Assembly (NCBI RefSeq): GCF_006517175.1
Contig: NZ_CP041186.1
Coordinates: 558,001 to 622,000 of the forward strand
DNA: 64,000 nucleotides
Direction: 5' to 3'
Source: Persicimonas caeni
GTDB taxonomy: Bacteria; Myxococcota_A; Bradymonadia; Bradymonadales; Bradymonadaceae
Below the pieces are notes generated by a model, which ran no database searches, had not been told where the DNA came from, and saw only the letters and a list, made by a program, of their open reading frames with translations. A program made the position numbers and the translations under genes. This document shows positions 29,719 to 39,023 of the stretch, one piece after another. The stretch's first letter is position 1, and every line of letters begins with the position of its first letter.

Positions 29719-30999
29719 ATGCATTTCGTCATCATCGGCAACGGCGTCGCCGGCATCGAAGCCGCCTTCGCCATCCGCGACCGGCTCGGTCCGGGCGAGG
29801 CCAAGATCACGGTCATCAGCGACGAGACGGACTACTTCTTCTCGCGCACCGCCCTGATGTACGCCTACATGGACAAGCTCGACCGGCGCGACCTCGAGCC
29901 GTACGAGCGCAAGGTCTACGCCCAAAAGCAGATCGAGCTCGTGCGCGGCCGCGTCGTCGACCTCGACGCCGCCGAGGCGAGCTTGCGCCTGCAGGACGGC
30001 AGCACCGTCGCCTACGATCGCCTGCTGCTGGCCGTGGGCGCCAAGCCGCGCATGGTCCCCTTCGCCGGGCTCGACGAGGTCGAAGAGGGGCTGGTGCACT
30101 TCGTCTCCATGCAAGACCTCGACGAGTGTGAGCGGCTGACCTGGTCGACCGAGCGCGCGGTGGTCGTCGGCGGCGGCCTCATCGGCGTCGAGCTCGTCGA
30201 GAGCCTGACCCACCACGGCGTCGAGGTGACCTTCTTGGTGCGCGAGCCCTGGTTTTGGCCCGCCGCCCTGGGCAAGGAAGAAGCCGAGATCGTCGCCGAG
30301 CATATCCGCGAGCACGGCGTCGACCTGCGCATGGAAGAGGAGATGAGCGAGATTCAGGTCGACGACGCCGGCCGCGTCAGCGGCGTGCGCACGAACCTGG
30401 GCGACGAGATCCCCTGTCAGATGCTCGGGGTGGCCATCGGCGTGCAGGCCAACGTCGAGTGGCTCCAGGGCGTGAGCACCCCGCCGGCGATCAACCGCGG
30501 TGTCATGGTCGACCGCTCCTTTCGCACCACGCTGCCCAACGTGTGGGCCGCCGGCGACTGCGTCGAGGTGGACGTCGGCCGCCGCCCTGGGTTGGTGGAG
30601 ACCATCTGGTACTCCGCCAAACGCCACGGCAAGCTCGCCGGGCTGAGCATGGCCGGCGAGCGCGTCGAGTATCACCCGCCCCTATTCTACAACAGCACCA
30701 AGTTCTTCGAGCTCGAGTTCACCACCGTGGGCGACTGCGTCGACGTCGCCGACGGCGCCACCACCCTGTTTCGCAAGATGCCCGGGAAGCCTATCAGCCA
30801 GCGCATTGTTGCCAACGAACGCGGCGAGGTCATCGGCTTCAACATGCTCGGCTCGCGCTTCGACCACCGCGTGCTCGAGCAGTGGATCCACGACCGGCGC
30901 GACCTGGCCTGGGTGCAACGGCACCTCCAAGAGGCCCAATTCGACGTCGAGTTCGGGCGCGTGCCGCTTTCGAAGATGGTTGAAAAGGAGATCGCCTGA
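29719..30999 (+). CDS. FAD/NAD(P)-dependent oxidoreductase
   Basis: 426 residues of the pyridine-nucleotide-disulfide type two-dinucleotide-binding fold. The N-terminal FAD motif 'IIGNGVAGIEAAFAI' (GxGxxG) and the second motif 'AVVVGGGLIGVELVESL' (NAD(P)) are intact, and 'NVWAAGDCVEVDV' is the C-terminal FAD-binding GD motif. There is no redox-active CxxxxC, so it is closer to the NirB N-terminal or rubredoxin/ferredoxin reductase group. An unusual C-terminal segment ('LFYNSTKFFELEFTTVGDCVDV') may contact the partner. It overlaps the next gene by one base (TGATG), so the two form an operon and probably hand electrons between flavin and membrane iron-sulfur clusters. Confidence 0.87.
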   Translation: MHFVIIGNGVAGIEAAFAIRDRLGPGEAKITVISDETDYFFSRTALMYAYMDKLDRRDLEPYERKVYAQKQIELVRGRVVDLDAAEASLRLQDGSTVAYDRLLLAVGAKPRMVPFAGLDEVEEGLVHFVSMQDLDECERLTWSTERAVVVGGGLIGVELVESLTHHGVEVTFLVREPWFWPAALGKEEAEIVAEHIREHGVDLRMEEEMSEIQVDDAGRVSGVRTNLGDEIPCQMLGVAIGVQANVEWLQGVSTPPAINRGVMVDRSFRTTLPNVWAAGDCVEVDVGRRPGLVETIWYSAKRHGKLAGLSMAGERVEYHPPLFYNSTKFFELEFTTVGDCVDVADGATTLFRKMPGKPISQRIVANERGEVIGFNMLGSRFDHRVLEQWIHDRRDLAWVQRHLQEAQFDVEFGRVPLSKMVEKEIA

Positions 31000-32147
31000 T
31001 GCGCCAAAAAGGAACCATCGGCTGGCTCAAGCACGACATCACCCACCGCGGCGTGACCGCCTGGGCGCTGTCGGCGGCGCTATTCGCCTTCTACGTCATC
31101 CTCTACTGGACCGACTGGCTCGACCCGGTCGCCCAGGCGCTGCACCTGGGCAGCAAGTGGACGCTGTACGGGCTGCTCTACACCATCGCGATCACCGCCG
31201 GCGGCATCTACGTGATGCGCAAATACCGGCACAACAAATACCAGATCGTGCGCACCACGGTGATCATCTTCGTGCAGGCCACCCTGGCCTTCTCGGTGCC
31301 CCTCATCCTCAAATTCTTCAACCAGCCCGAGGTCTACTTAAGCTACCTCTGGCCGCTCAAAATCGAGTACTTCTACCCGTCGACCATCGCCAGTTGGCCG
31401 TTGCCGTTCATCATCTGGAGCATCGCAGGCTCGCTGCTGATGGTCCCGCTCCTGGCCACCTTCTTCGGCAAGCGCTGGTATTGCTCGTGGGTGTGCGGCT
31501 GCGGCGGGCTGGCCAACACCGCCGGCGACCCGTTCCGCCAACTGTCGAATAAGTCGAGCGCGGCGTGGAAATTCGAGCAGTACTCCATCCACATCACTAT
31601 GCTCTTGTCGTTCGTGGTCACCGCCGCGGTGGTCGCGAGCTTCTTCATCGGCGACAGCAGCCCGATGCTCCAAAGCGCCGCCGGCGAGATGCAGTCGGCC
31701 TACGGCTTCGTGGTGGTGGCCATCCTGTCGGGCATCGTGGGCGTGGGCGTCTACCCCATCGGCGGCACCCGCGTGTGGTGTCGCTACTTCTGCCCGATGG
31801 CCGCCGTGTTGGGCCTGGTGCAAAAGAAGGGCAAGTACCGCATCACCGTCAAAGACAACATGTGCATCTCGTGCGGGCTGTGCTCCAAATACTGCGAGAT
31901 GGGCATCGACGTGCGCGCCTACGCCCAGCGCAACGAAGACTTCACCCGCGCCTCGTGTGTGGGCTGCGGGCTGTGCGAAGAGGTGTGCCCCCGCGGCGTG
32001 CTCCACCTAGAAAACTCCGACAAGCCCCGAAGCGGCCCCCAGCCGCTGACCATCGACGCGCTGGTCGACGAGAGCTGGAAAGACCGGCACGTGTCGCCCC
32101 ACGCCGAGGAGAAGCAAGAGTCGGTGATTTCGGTGAACTGGAACTAA
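30999..32147 (+). CDS. Membrane 4Fe-4S protein of the NapH/CcoG/NosR type
   Basis: 382 residues. Six membrane spans can be traced (from about 18 to 255). Paired cysteine motifs in the membrane loops are 'WYCSWVCGCGG' (around 165) and 'WCRYFCPM' (around 260), as in NapH/NosR. Two cytoplasmic 4Fe-4S clusters follow: 'CISCGLCSKYCEMG' and 'CVGCGLCEEVCPRG'. It is probably an inner-membrane electron-transfer module linked to quinone or a periplasmic acceptor. It shares an operon with the flavoprotein. No nap, nos, fix or ccoG neighbours are present, so the pathway is undefined; a dedicated NAD(P)H-to-membrane relay is an inference. Confidence 0.87.
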   Translation: MRQKGTIGWLKHDITHRGVTAWALSAALFAFYVILYWTDWLDPVAQALHLGSKWTLYGLLYTIAITAGGIYVMRKYRHNKYQIVRTTVIIFVQATLAFSVPLILKFFNQPEVYLSYLWPLKIEYFYPSTIASWPLPFIIWSIAGSLLMVPLLATFFGKRWYCSWVCGCGGLANTAGDPFRQLSNKSSAAWKFEQYSIHITMLLSFVVTAAVVASFFIGDSSPMLQSAAGEMQSAYGFVVVAILSGIVGVGVYPIGGTRVWCRYFCPMAAVLGLVQKKGKYRITVKDNMCISCGLCSKYCEMGIDVRAYAQRNEDFTRASCVGCGLCEEVCPRGVLHLENSDKPRSGPQPLTIDALVDESWKDRHVSPHAEEKQESVISVNWN

Positions 32148-32164
32148 GTGCATCTTAGCCTTTC

Positions 32165-32400
32165 CTTCCCCCGGACTCCCTCCGCTAGCGCTACGGTCGC
32201 CCGGGGCTACCGAGGCCTCGCGGACGGCGCTCGGCGCGGCTCCCGATGGTCGCCTTGGTGGGCATCCGCGGGTGCCGCCCTAATCGGAGCGAGGGCATCT
32301 TGCCGTCGTGCTAAGCGAGCTTAGCGAGCGCGCGCCGCGCCGTTTGCGGCGCCTCGGTAGCCCGGGGCGACCGAAGGGAGTCCCGGGAGCCTCAACAACC
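32165..32400. repeat. Palindromic dispersed element, family 2, copy B
   Basis: The left half contains CCCGGGGCTACCGAGGC (near 32198-32215). The right half contains the inverse, GCCTCGGTAGCCCGGGG (near 32353-32370), followed by GAGTCCCGGGAGCCTCAAC. The centre (32232-32256) matches family 2 copy A exactly over 25 nt in opposite orientation. It fills most of the 433-bp gap before the acidic-protein gene. Confidence 0.7.
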
Positions 32401-32580
32401 AATCACCCCTTGTGGGCAAGCCCGGCTCTTTTCTGCTGCGCCCTCTCCTGCTACATTCGCCCCTACGTCAACCAAAACTCGTTGGAGGAGGTTCTTCGGC
32501 CTCTCCGGGGTAATGATGGGCCCGCGTGGCCATTGTGGAGTCGAGGACGGAGTTCACCCTCCAACCCGAACGCAGGAGCA

Positions 32581-33345
32581 ATGTCTATGTCTACTCGCCA
32601 GTCTGACCGTGATCTGATCAACGCCGCCCAAGAAGCCCAGCAGAACCTCGAGCGCGTCCCCCTCGACGGCCACGCCCAGGACCTGATGGTCATCGCCCTC
32701 GCCCTGTTCGCTCAGGTCGAGGCCGACATGACCGAGGTCGTCGAGAAGGTCGACGCCGAGTCGGTCGAGGCCTCCGAGAGCCACGTGGCGCTCACCGAGG
32801 CCGAAAGCGCCGCCGACGCCGGCTACGGCGACGTCTACGACACCCTCGTGCTCACCCACCGCCACCGCCGCCTGGGCCGCCGCGACCGCAGCGCCACCCA
32901 CATGCAGGCCCTCGAGCGCTACCTCGACGGCAACAGCGCCTCCGACTTCAAGGGGCGCGCCCGCGCCGACAAGGTCACGATCATGAAGAAGGCGCTCGAC
33001 TACGTCGACGAGTACACCAACGACGGGCTGGTGCCCGCCGAGGTCATCGACGACGCCGTCCAGGCCCACCAGGCCTTCCGCGACGCCTACGACACCTGGC
33101 GCGCCGAGGGCGCCGACGTCACCGACGCGCGCAATATCGCCGACACCGTGCGCCCCGCGGCGCGCGCCAAGTACACCTCGGCCCGCGAGGTCGCTCAGGC
33201 GGCGTTGCGGTTGAGTGGGACCGAGCGGCCGATTTCGGACTATTGCCCGTCGTTGAGTGAGATCAAAGGAGGCAGTCCTGCGCCCACGGATACCGACGCG
33301 GACCCGGCTCCCGCCGACGACGTCGACGAGCCCGTCGAAGCTTGA
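32581..33345 (+). CDS. Acidic helical protein of unknown function
   Basis: 254 residues, mostly helical, rich in Asp, Glu, Ala and Arg. No signal peptide or membrane span. Motif-like stretches include 'RQSDRDLINAAQEAQQNLERVPL', 'DTLVLTHRHRRLGRRDRSATHMQALERYL' and a Pro/Asp-rich disordered C-terminus ('PAPTDTDADPAPADDVDEP'). An AGGAG lies two bases before the ATG at 32581 and eight before an in-frame ATG at 32587, which is the better-spaced start; both give the same protein apart from two residues. I do not recognise the family. It is followed directly by a 43-bp tandem repeat array and a terminator. Confidence 0.6.
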   Translation: MSMSTRQSDRDLINAAQEAQQNLERVPLDGHAQDLMVIALALFAQVEADMTEVVEKVDAESVEASESHVALTEAESAADAGYGDVYDTLVLTHRHRRLGRRDRSATHMQALERYLDGNSASDFKGRARADKVTIMKKALDYVDEYTNDGLVPAEVIDDAVQAHQAFRDAYDTWRAEGADVTDARNIADTVRPAARAKYTSAREVAQAALRLSGTERPISDYCPSLSEIKGGSPAPTDTDADPAPADDVDEPVEA

Positions 33346-33351
33346 GCGACC

Positions 33352-33640
33352 GACCTCGTCTTCTCGGCTGCGGAGAAGCGCTGGTCAGACCGTCTACTTC
33401 GTCTTCTCTGCTGCGGAGAAGCGCTGGTCAGACCGCCTACTTCGTCTTCTCCGCTGCCGAGAAGTGCTCCCAGGACCGCCTACTTCGTCTTCTCTGCTGC
33501 GGAGAAGTGCTTCTAGGACCGCCTACTTCGTCTTCTCCGCTGCCGAGAAGTGCTTCTAGGACCGCCTACTTCGTCTTCTCCGCTGCCGAGAAGTGCTCCC
33601 AGGCCTGCCAACTTCGTCTTCTCCGCTGCGGAGTGAACGA
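33352..33640. repeat. 43-bp tandem repeat array, seven units
   Basis: The phrase CGTCTTCTC recurs at 33357, 33400, 33443, 33486, 33529, 33572 and 33615, an exact 43-bp period. Each unit holds a short inverted repeat (CTTCTC..GCTGC..GAGAAG) and a variable trailing part (for example GCTGGTCAGACCG or GCTTCTAGGACCG). 43 is not a multiple of three, and the array starts just after the stop of the acidic-protein gene, so it is not coding. It has no spacers of CRISPR type. It sits between convergent genes and ends before a terminator hairpin. Confidence 0.9.
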
Positions 33641-33676
33641 AGTAGGCCATCCGTCGAGCACCACTCTTCTACACCA

Positions 33677-33710
33677 AAGCGCCGGTCGGGCATCCGACCG
33701 GCGCTTCTTT
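33677..33710 (+). terminator. Bidirectional terminator hairpin
   Basis: A 13-bp perfect stem AAGCGCCGGTCGG/CCGACCGGCGCTT with loop GCAT, followed by CTTT on the plus strand; the opposite strand has a weak T-stretch. It ends the transcript carrying the 43-bp array and lies 46 bp downstream of the peroxidase gene's stop on the other strand. Confidence 0.8.
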
Positions 33711-33755
33711 GGTTACGAGGGCAAGATGCCCCCGCACCGATTGAGGGAACGTCGA

Positions 33756-34253
33756 TCACCCCACATGCGCCAAAGCCGCCTCATAATCCGGCTCCTCGCC
33801 GATCTCGGCGACCTGCTCGGTGTGCACGACCTTGCCGTCGGCGTCGAGGACGACGACCGCGCGCGACAAGAGTCCGGCGAAGGCGCCGTCGGCGATCTCG
33901 ACGCCCCAGGCGGTGCCGAAGTCGCTGCGGAACGTCGACATGCCCGCCACGCCCTCGATGCCCTCGGCGCCGCAGAAGCGCTTGTGGGCGAACGGCAGGT
34001 CGGCCGACACGCACAGCACCTCGACGCCGTCGAGGTCGGCGGCGCGCTCGTTGAACTCGCGCACCGACGCCTGGCACACGCCGGTGTCGATGCTCGGGAA
34101 GATGTTGAGCACGATGAAGTCGGCGTCGACGTCCTCGAAGCTCACGTCCTGCAGGTCCGTATTCGTCAGCGTGAACGCCGGCGCGGCTTCGCCGACCGCC
34201 GGAAGCTCGCCCACGGTTTGAATCTCTTCGCCGCCCAGTGTGATCGTGGCCAT
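33756..34253 (-). CDS. tpx: Thiol peroxidase (Tpx, atypical 2-Cys peroxiredoxin)
   Basis: 165 residues. The peroxidatic region 'LNIFPSIDTGVCQASVREFNERA' has the catalytic Cys near 60 and the conserved P-S-I-D-T. The resolving Cys lies in 'DLPFAHKRFCGAEGIEGV', the Tpx-type position. This differs from AhpC/BCP. The ATG at 34253 is preferred because AGGAG lies seven bases upstream; an ATG six bases earlier is only one base after it. It reduces hydroperoxides in the cytoplasm or periplasm using thioredoxin; no signal peptide is visible, so cytoplasm is likely. It is divergent from the multicopper oxidase with a palindromic element between. Confidence 0.93.
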   Translation of the reverse strand: MATITLGGEEIQTVGELPAVGEAAPAFTLTNTDLQDVSFEDVDADFIVLNIFPSIDTGVCQASVREFNERAADLDGVEVLCVSADLPFAHKRFCGAEGIEGVAGMSTFRSDFGTAWGVEIADGAFAGLLSRAVVVLDADGKVVHTEQVAEIGEEPDYEAALAHVG

Positions 34254-34335
34254 ATCCATTCTCCTGATTCAATCGTTGTTAAAGTGACAAATTCGCCCGT
34301 CCTGTGTGCCAGAGGAGGGACGTTCAATCAACTGT

Positions 34336-34538
34336 GGCCTTGCAGGTTCGTCACCTCAACCCCTCCCCCCTTCGGGGACCTCCCCTAAACGGCAAACAGC
34401 GCCGTTTGGGGAGGAAATGGCTGCTCCAATAACCACATGTGGCTATTCGGCCGACCATTCGCCCCCCAAAGCCGCAGGCGTGGGGGGCAGGCGCGCCGTC
34501 CAGCGCCGGGGGGTTGAGGTCGCGGTTCGGCAAGGCCT
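34336..34538. repeat. Palindromic dispersed element, family 1, copy 3 (diverged, shorter)
   Basis: About 203 bp with the same outer ends as copies 1 and 2 (GGCCTTGCAGGTTCGTCACC at the start, GGTTGAGG..CGG..CGGCAAGGCCT at the end) and the same apex core CACATGTG. Middle-arm and apex stem bases differ from copies 1 and 2, but pairing is kept: GTGGGG/CCCCAC became TTTGGGG/CCCCAAA, and CAACA/TGTTG became AATA/TATT. The side stem in the left half is absent. It lies between the divergent tpx and multicopper oxidase genes. Confidence 0.8.
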
Positions 34539-34631
34539 TCCGAAGGCATCCCCCGCCGAGCGTTGACTTCCCGCAACGTTGTGGTCTACACCCTGAGTCG
34601 TTTGCAGAAATAACGGACCAGAGGACCTATC

Positions 34632-36080
34632 ATGCGCAAATATTTCGTGTTTTTGGCAGCCGCTTCGCTCCTGGCAGCGTGCGGCGGTGAGTCGACTGAA
34701 GACAAAGAGTTGGTGATCGACACCGACGCGGGCACCGACACGAGCGTCGAGCACGAGGGGCCGACCTTCCCCGAGGTGTGGGGCGCGCCGGTGCTCGAGG
34801 ACGAGAACCCGGCCACCGACATCGTCGAGGTGACGCTTCGGGCCGAGGAGAAGACGGTCACTCTGGCCGACGGCCTCGACGTCGACATGTATACGTACAA
34901 CGGCAGCTTCCCCGGCCCGATCCTGCAGGCCCAGGTGGGCCAGACGGTGATCGTGCACTTCGAGAACGCGCTGCCCGAGGAGACCACCGTGCACTGGCAC
35001 GGGCTGCGCATCCCCGACGAGATGGACGGCAACCCGCGCATCCAGAACCCGGTCCAGCCCGGCGAGTCGTTCACCTACGAGTTCGTCGTCGAGGACGCGG
35101 CCTCCTACTGGTACCACCCGCACGTTCGCGAGAACGAGCAGATCGAAAAGGGCCTGTACGGCCTGTTCATCGTGCACGGCGAGGACGAGCCGGAGTTCGA
35201 CCGCGAGCGCTTCCTGACCATCGACGACATCCTCATCGACCAGAACGGCGATCTGCCCCCGTTTTTGCAGTCGCACCCCGAGATCATGCACGGGCGCAGC
35301 GGCAACGCGCTGCTGAACAACGGCTCGCTCGACGTGGTCAGCTTCTCGGTCGACCAGAACGACGTGGAGCGCTGGAGGCTGGTCAACCCGGCGAACGCGC
35401 GCACCATGAAGCTCGAGCTCGAGGGCGCGAGCTGGCGCGTCATCGGCACCGACGGCGGCCTGCTGCCCGAGCCCTACGAGACCGACCGCATCGTGCTGCC
35501 CGTGGGCCAGCGCTTCGACGTCGAGGTCGTCTACGACCAGCCGGGCACCGTCACGCTCAACTCGATGGTCCTCGTGCGCAACGACGCCGGCGAGATCGTC
35601 GAAGAGGCCTTCCCCATCTACGAGGCCGAGGTCGCCGCGAGCGACGCCGAGCCGCGCACGGTCGAGCTCCCCGAGGTCACGCTGCCCACCGCCGAGCCCA
35701 CCCGCTCGGAGACCATCGAGTTCGACGTCGGCCAGGATACGTTCGGAAACACGGTGTGGATGCTCAACGGCAAGGCGCACTCGAACGACCCGCTGTTCAC
35801 CTTCGGCTACGGCGAAGTCGTGCGCATCAAGCTGCGCAACAACGCCGGCCCCGAGCACCCCTTCCACCTGCACGGCAACTTCTTCACCGTCGTCAACGAC
35901 GGCCGCGCCTGGACGAACCAACCCGGCCTCAAAGACACGGTGCTGGTGCCGGGCATGGACGAGGTCGAGATCATCGCCTACTTCGACAACCCCGGCCAAT
36001 GGATGGCCCACTGCCACATCCTCGAGCACGCCAAGCTGGGGATGATGTCGGAGATCATCGTCGAAGATCCTGCTGAGTGA
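34632..36080 (+). CDS. Multicopper oxidase lipoprotein
   Basis: 482 residues. The lipoprotein signal ends 'ASLLAAC'. After an Asp/Glu-rich linker the cupredoxin domains begin. The four copper-binding motifs are 'TVHWHGLRIP', 'SYWYHPHVRE', 'HPFHLHGNF' and 'MAHCHILEHAKLGMM', giving ten His, one Cys and an axial Met (type 1, 2 and 3 sites all complete). It resembles three-domain laccase-type enzymes of the CueO/SufI group; no Met-rich insert like CueO is present. It is probably outer-membrane- or inner-membrane-anchored and faces the periplasm or exterior, oxidising metals or phenolics; the substrate is unknown. The start ATG has AGAGGA six bases upstream. A TTGACT-like element lies at 34563. 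Confidence 0.92.
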   Translation: MRKYFVFLAAASLLAACGGESTEDKELVIDTDAGTDTSVEHEGPTFPEVWGAPVLEDENPATDIVEVTLRAEEKTVTLADGLDVDMYTYNGSFPGPILQAQVGQTVIVHFENALPEETTVHWHGLRIPDEMDGNPRIQNPVQPGESFTYEFVVEDAASYWYHPHVRENEQIEKGLYGLFIVHGEDEPEFDRERFLTIDDILIDQNGDLPPFLQSHPEIMHGRSGNALLNNGSLDVVSFSVDQNDVERWRLVNPANARTMKLELEGASWRVIGTDGGLLPEPYETDRIVLPVGQRFDVEVVYDQPGTVTLNSMVLVRNDAGEIVEEAFPIYEAEVAASDAEPRTVELPEVTLPTAEPTRSETIEFDVGQDTFGNTVWMLNGKAHSNDPLFTFGYGEVVRIKLRNNAGPEHPFHLHGNFFTVVNDGRAWTNQPGLKDTVLVPGMDEVEIIAYFDNPGQWMAHCHILEHAKLGMMSEIIVEDPAE

Positions 36081-36267
36081 CGGCAAGGTTCACCACGGGG
36101 AGCACTGGGGCACGGGGAAGGGCATTTTTGTTCTTCTCCGTGCCCTTTTGTGCTCTGTGGGAGATTCGAGGACGGCAAGGTTCACCACGGGGAGCACTGG
36201 GGCACGGGGAACGGCATTTAAAGCATTCTTTTGCCTTTCTCCGTGTCCCTGTGTCCCCCGTGGTGAA
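36079..36267. repeat. Direct and inverted repeats forming hairpins between convergent genes
   Basis: A 41-bp direct repeat (36079-36119 and 36171-36211) begins GACGGCAAGGTTCACCACGG. The first copy forms a hairpin with 36133-36144 (GGCACGGGGAAG/CTTCTCCGTGCC) followed by CTTTT, a likely terminator for the multicopper oxidase. The second pairs with an inverted 31-nt arm at 36237-36267 (26 of 31 matches), giving a large hairpin before the convergent PEGA gene. The first copy includes the stop codon of the oxidase gene. Confidence 0.8.
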
Positions 36268-36276
36268 TCTCACCTT

Positions 36277-37242
36277 TTACCAATCAACCCGCGTCGAGAT
36301 ACCCGTAGCGGTGAAGCCGACCGAGGTCGTGGCGCCGGCGTCGGTTTCGAAGTCGACAAACTGGAGGGTCAGACCCGTGGCGAGGAAGACCGCTCCGCTC
36401 GAGTAGAAGATGACCGAGCGGGTGTAGGCGGCGTCGGCGTCGGCTTCGAGTTGGCGGGCGCGGGTGAGGTTGCCGGCGTTTTGGGCGGCGGCGATGTCGT
36501 CGGCGCGGCCGACGGACATGGCGTCGTTGACGAGGCCGGCGCCCAACAGTGCGCCGCCCAGGCCGATGCCGCCCCAGCTCGCCCACGTCTGCCACTCGGG
36601 GCGCGCGGGCTCGACGTCGGCGGGGGCTTCGACGGTCTTGTCTTTCTGACGCTTTACGGTGATGGGGCTCAACGAGACGCTGACCTTCGTGGTCTGGTCG
36701 GGCTCGATCTCGGCGGTCTCGGAGGTCGCCTTGAAGCCGCCGGCGCTCACCTCGAGCTTGTGCGAGCCGACCTTCAGGTCGGTGCGCACCGGGCATGCCA
36801 TCGCCTCGCCGCCGTCGATGCTCACCTGGGCGTGCTCGGGCGAGCACGACACGGCCAGCGTGCCGGTGTCGACGCAGGTGTCGAGGCCCTCGATGCCGGC
36901 GCTGGCCTTATCGAGGATCTCTTCGTCGACCTTCTTGCGGCCGAGTAGCGCGCTGTACTCCTTGCGCGCCTTCGCGCAGCGGCCCCACTTGCCGTAGGCG
37001 CCGGCGATGCTCAGCGAGATCTTGGGGTGGTCGATGATGCGCCGGGCGCGCTTGAGCTCGATGATGGCGTCCTCGTACTGCTTCTTTTCGAGCAGACGGC
37101 CGCCCTTGTCGAGGTGCGCCTGGAAGCGCTCGAGCTCCTCTTTGGAGACATCCTGGGCGAACGCGCTCGACGCGCCGGCGCCGAGCAACACTCCGGCGAG
37201 CACGACCGTGCACAGGCGCCGGGTCAATGCAGACATATTCAT
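36277..37242 (-). CDS. TPR and PEGA-domain exported protein
   Basis: 321 residues from ATG 37242 (GAAGG six bases upstream). A signal peptide ends near 'AGASSAFAQ'. Residues about 30-115 form TPR-like helices ('YEDAIIELKRARRIIDHPKISLSIAGAYGKWG'). A PEGA-type beta domain follows ('GTLAVSCSPEHAQVSIDGGEAMACPVRTDLKVGSHKLEVSAGGF'). Two hydrophobic stretches near the end ('WGGIGLGGALLGAGLV' and 'VIFYSSGAVFLATGLTLQFV') look like membrane spans, so the protein is anchored. It lies 35 bp downstream of a PEGA-containing kinase on the same strand, and the two probably form an operon. PEGA modules are common in myxobacterial kinases and surface proteins. Function unknown. Confidence 0.75.
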   Translation of the reverse strand: MNMSALTRRLCTVVLAGVLLGAGASSAFAQDVSKEELERFQAHLDKGGRLLEKKQYEDAIIELKRARRIIDHPKISLSIAGAYGKWGRCAKARKEYSALLGRKKVDEEILDKASAGIEGLDTCVDTGTLAVSCSPEHAQVSIDGGEAMACPVRTDLKVGSHKLEVSAGGFKATSETAEIEPDQTTKVSVSLSPITVKRQKDKTVEAPADVEPARPEWQTWASWGGIGLGGALLGAGLVNDAMSVGRADDIAAAQNAGNLTRARQLEADADAAYTRSVIFYSSGAVFLATGLTLQFVDFETDAGATTSVGFTATGISTRVDW

Positions 37243-37277
37243 CTCAGACCTTCTCACTCAACGGCTCATTCACCGGC

Positions 37278-38987
<1,710 letters not shown>

Positions 38988-39023
38988 GCTTGGATACTGG
39001 CTAAGGATGCTGGCTAAGTGACT

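Noticed and set aside
33352-33640. 43-bp repeats as a CRISPR array
   Set aside because: Units abut directly with no unique spacers, the variable parts recur between units, and no cas gene is present.
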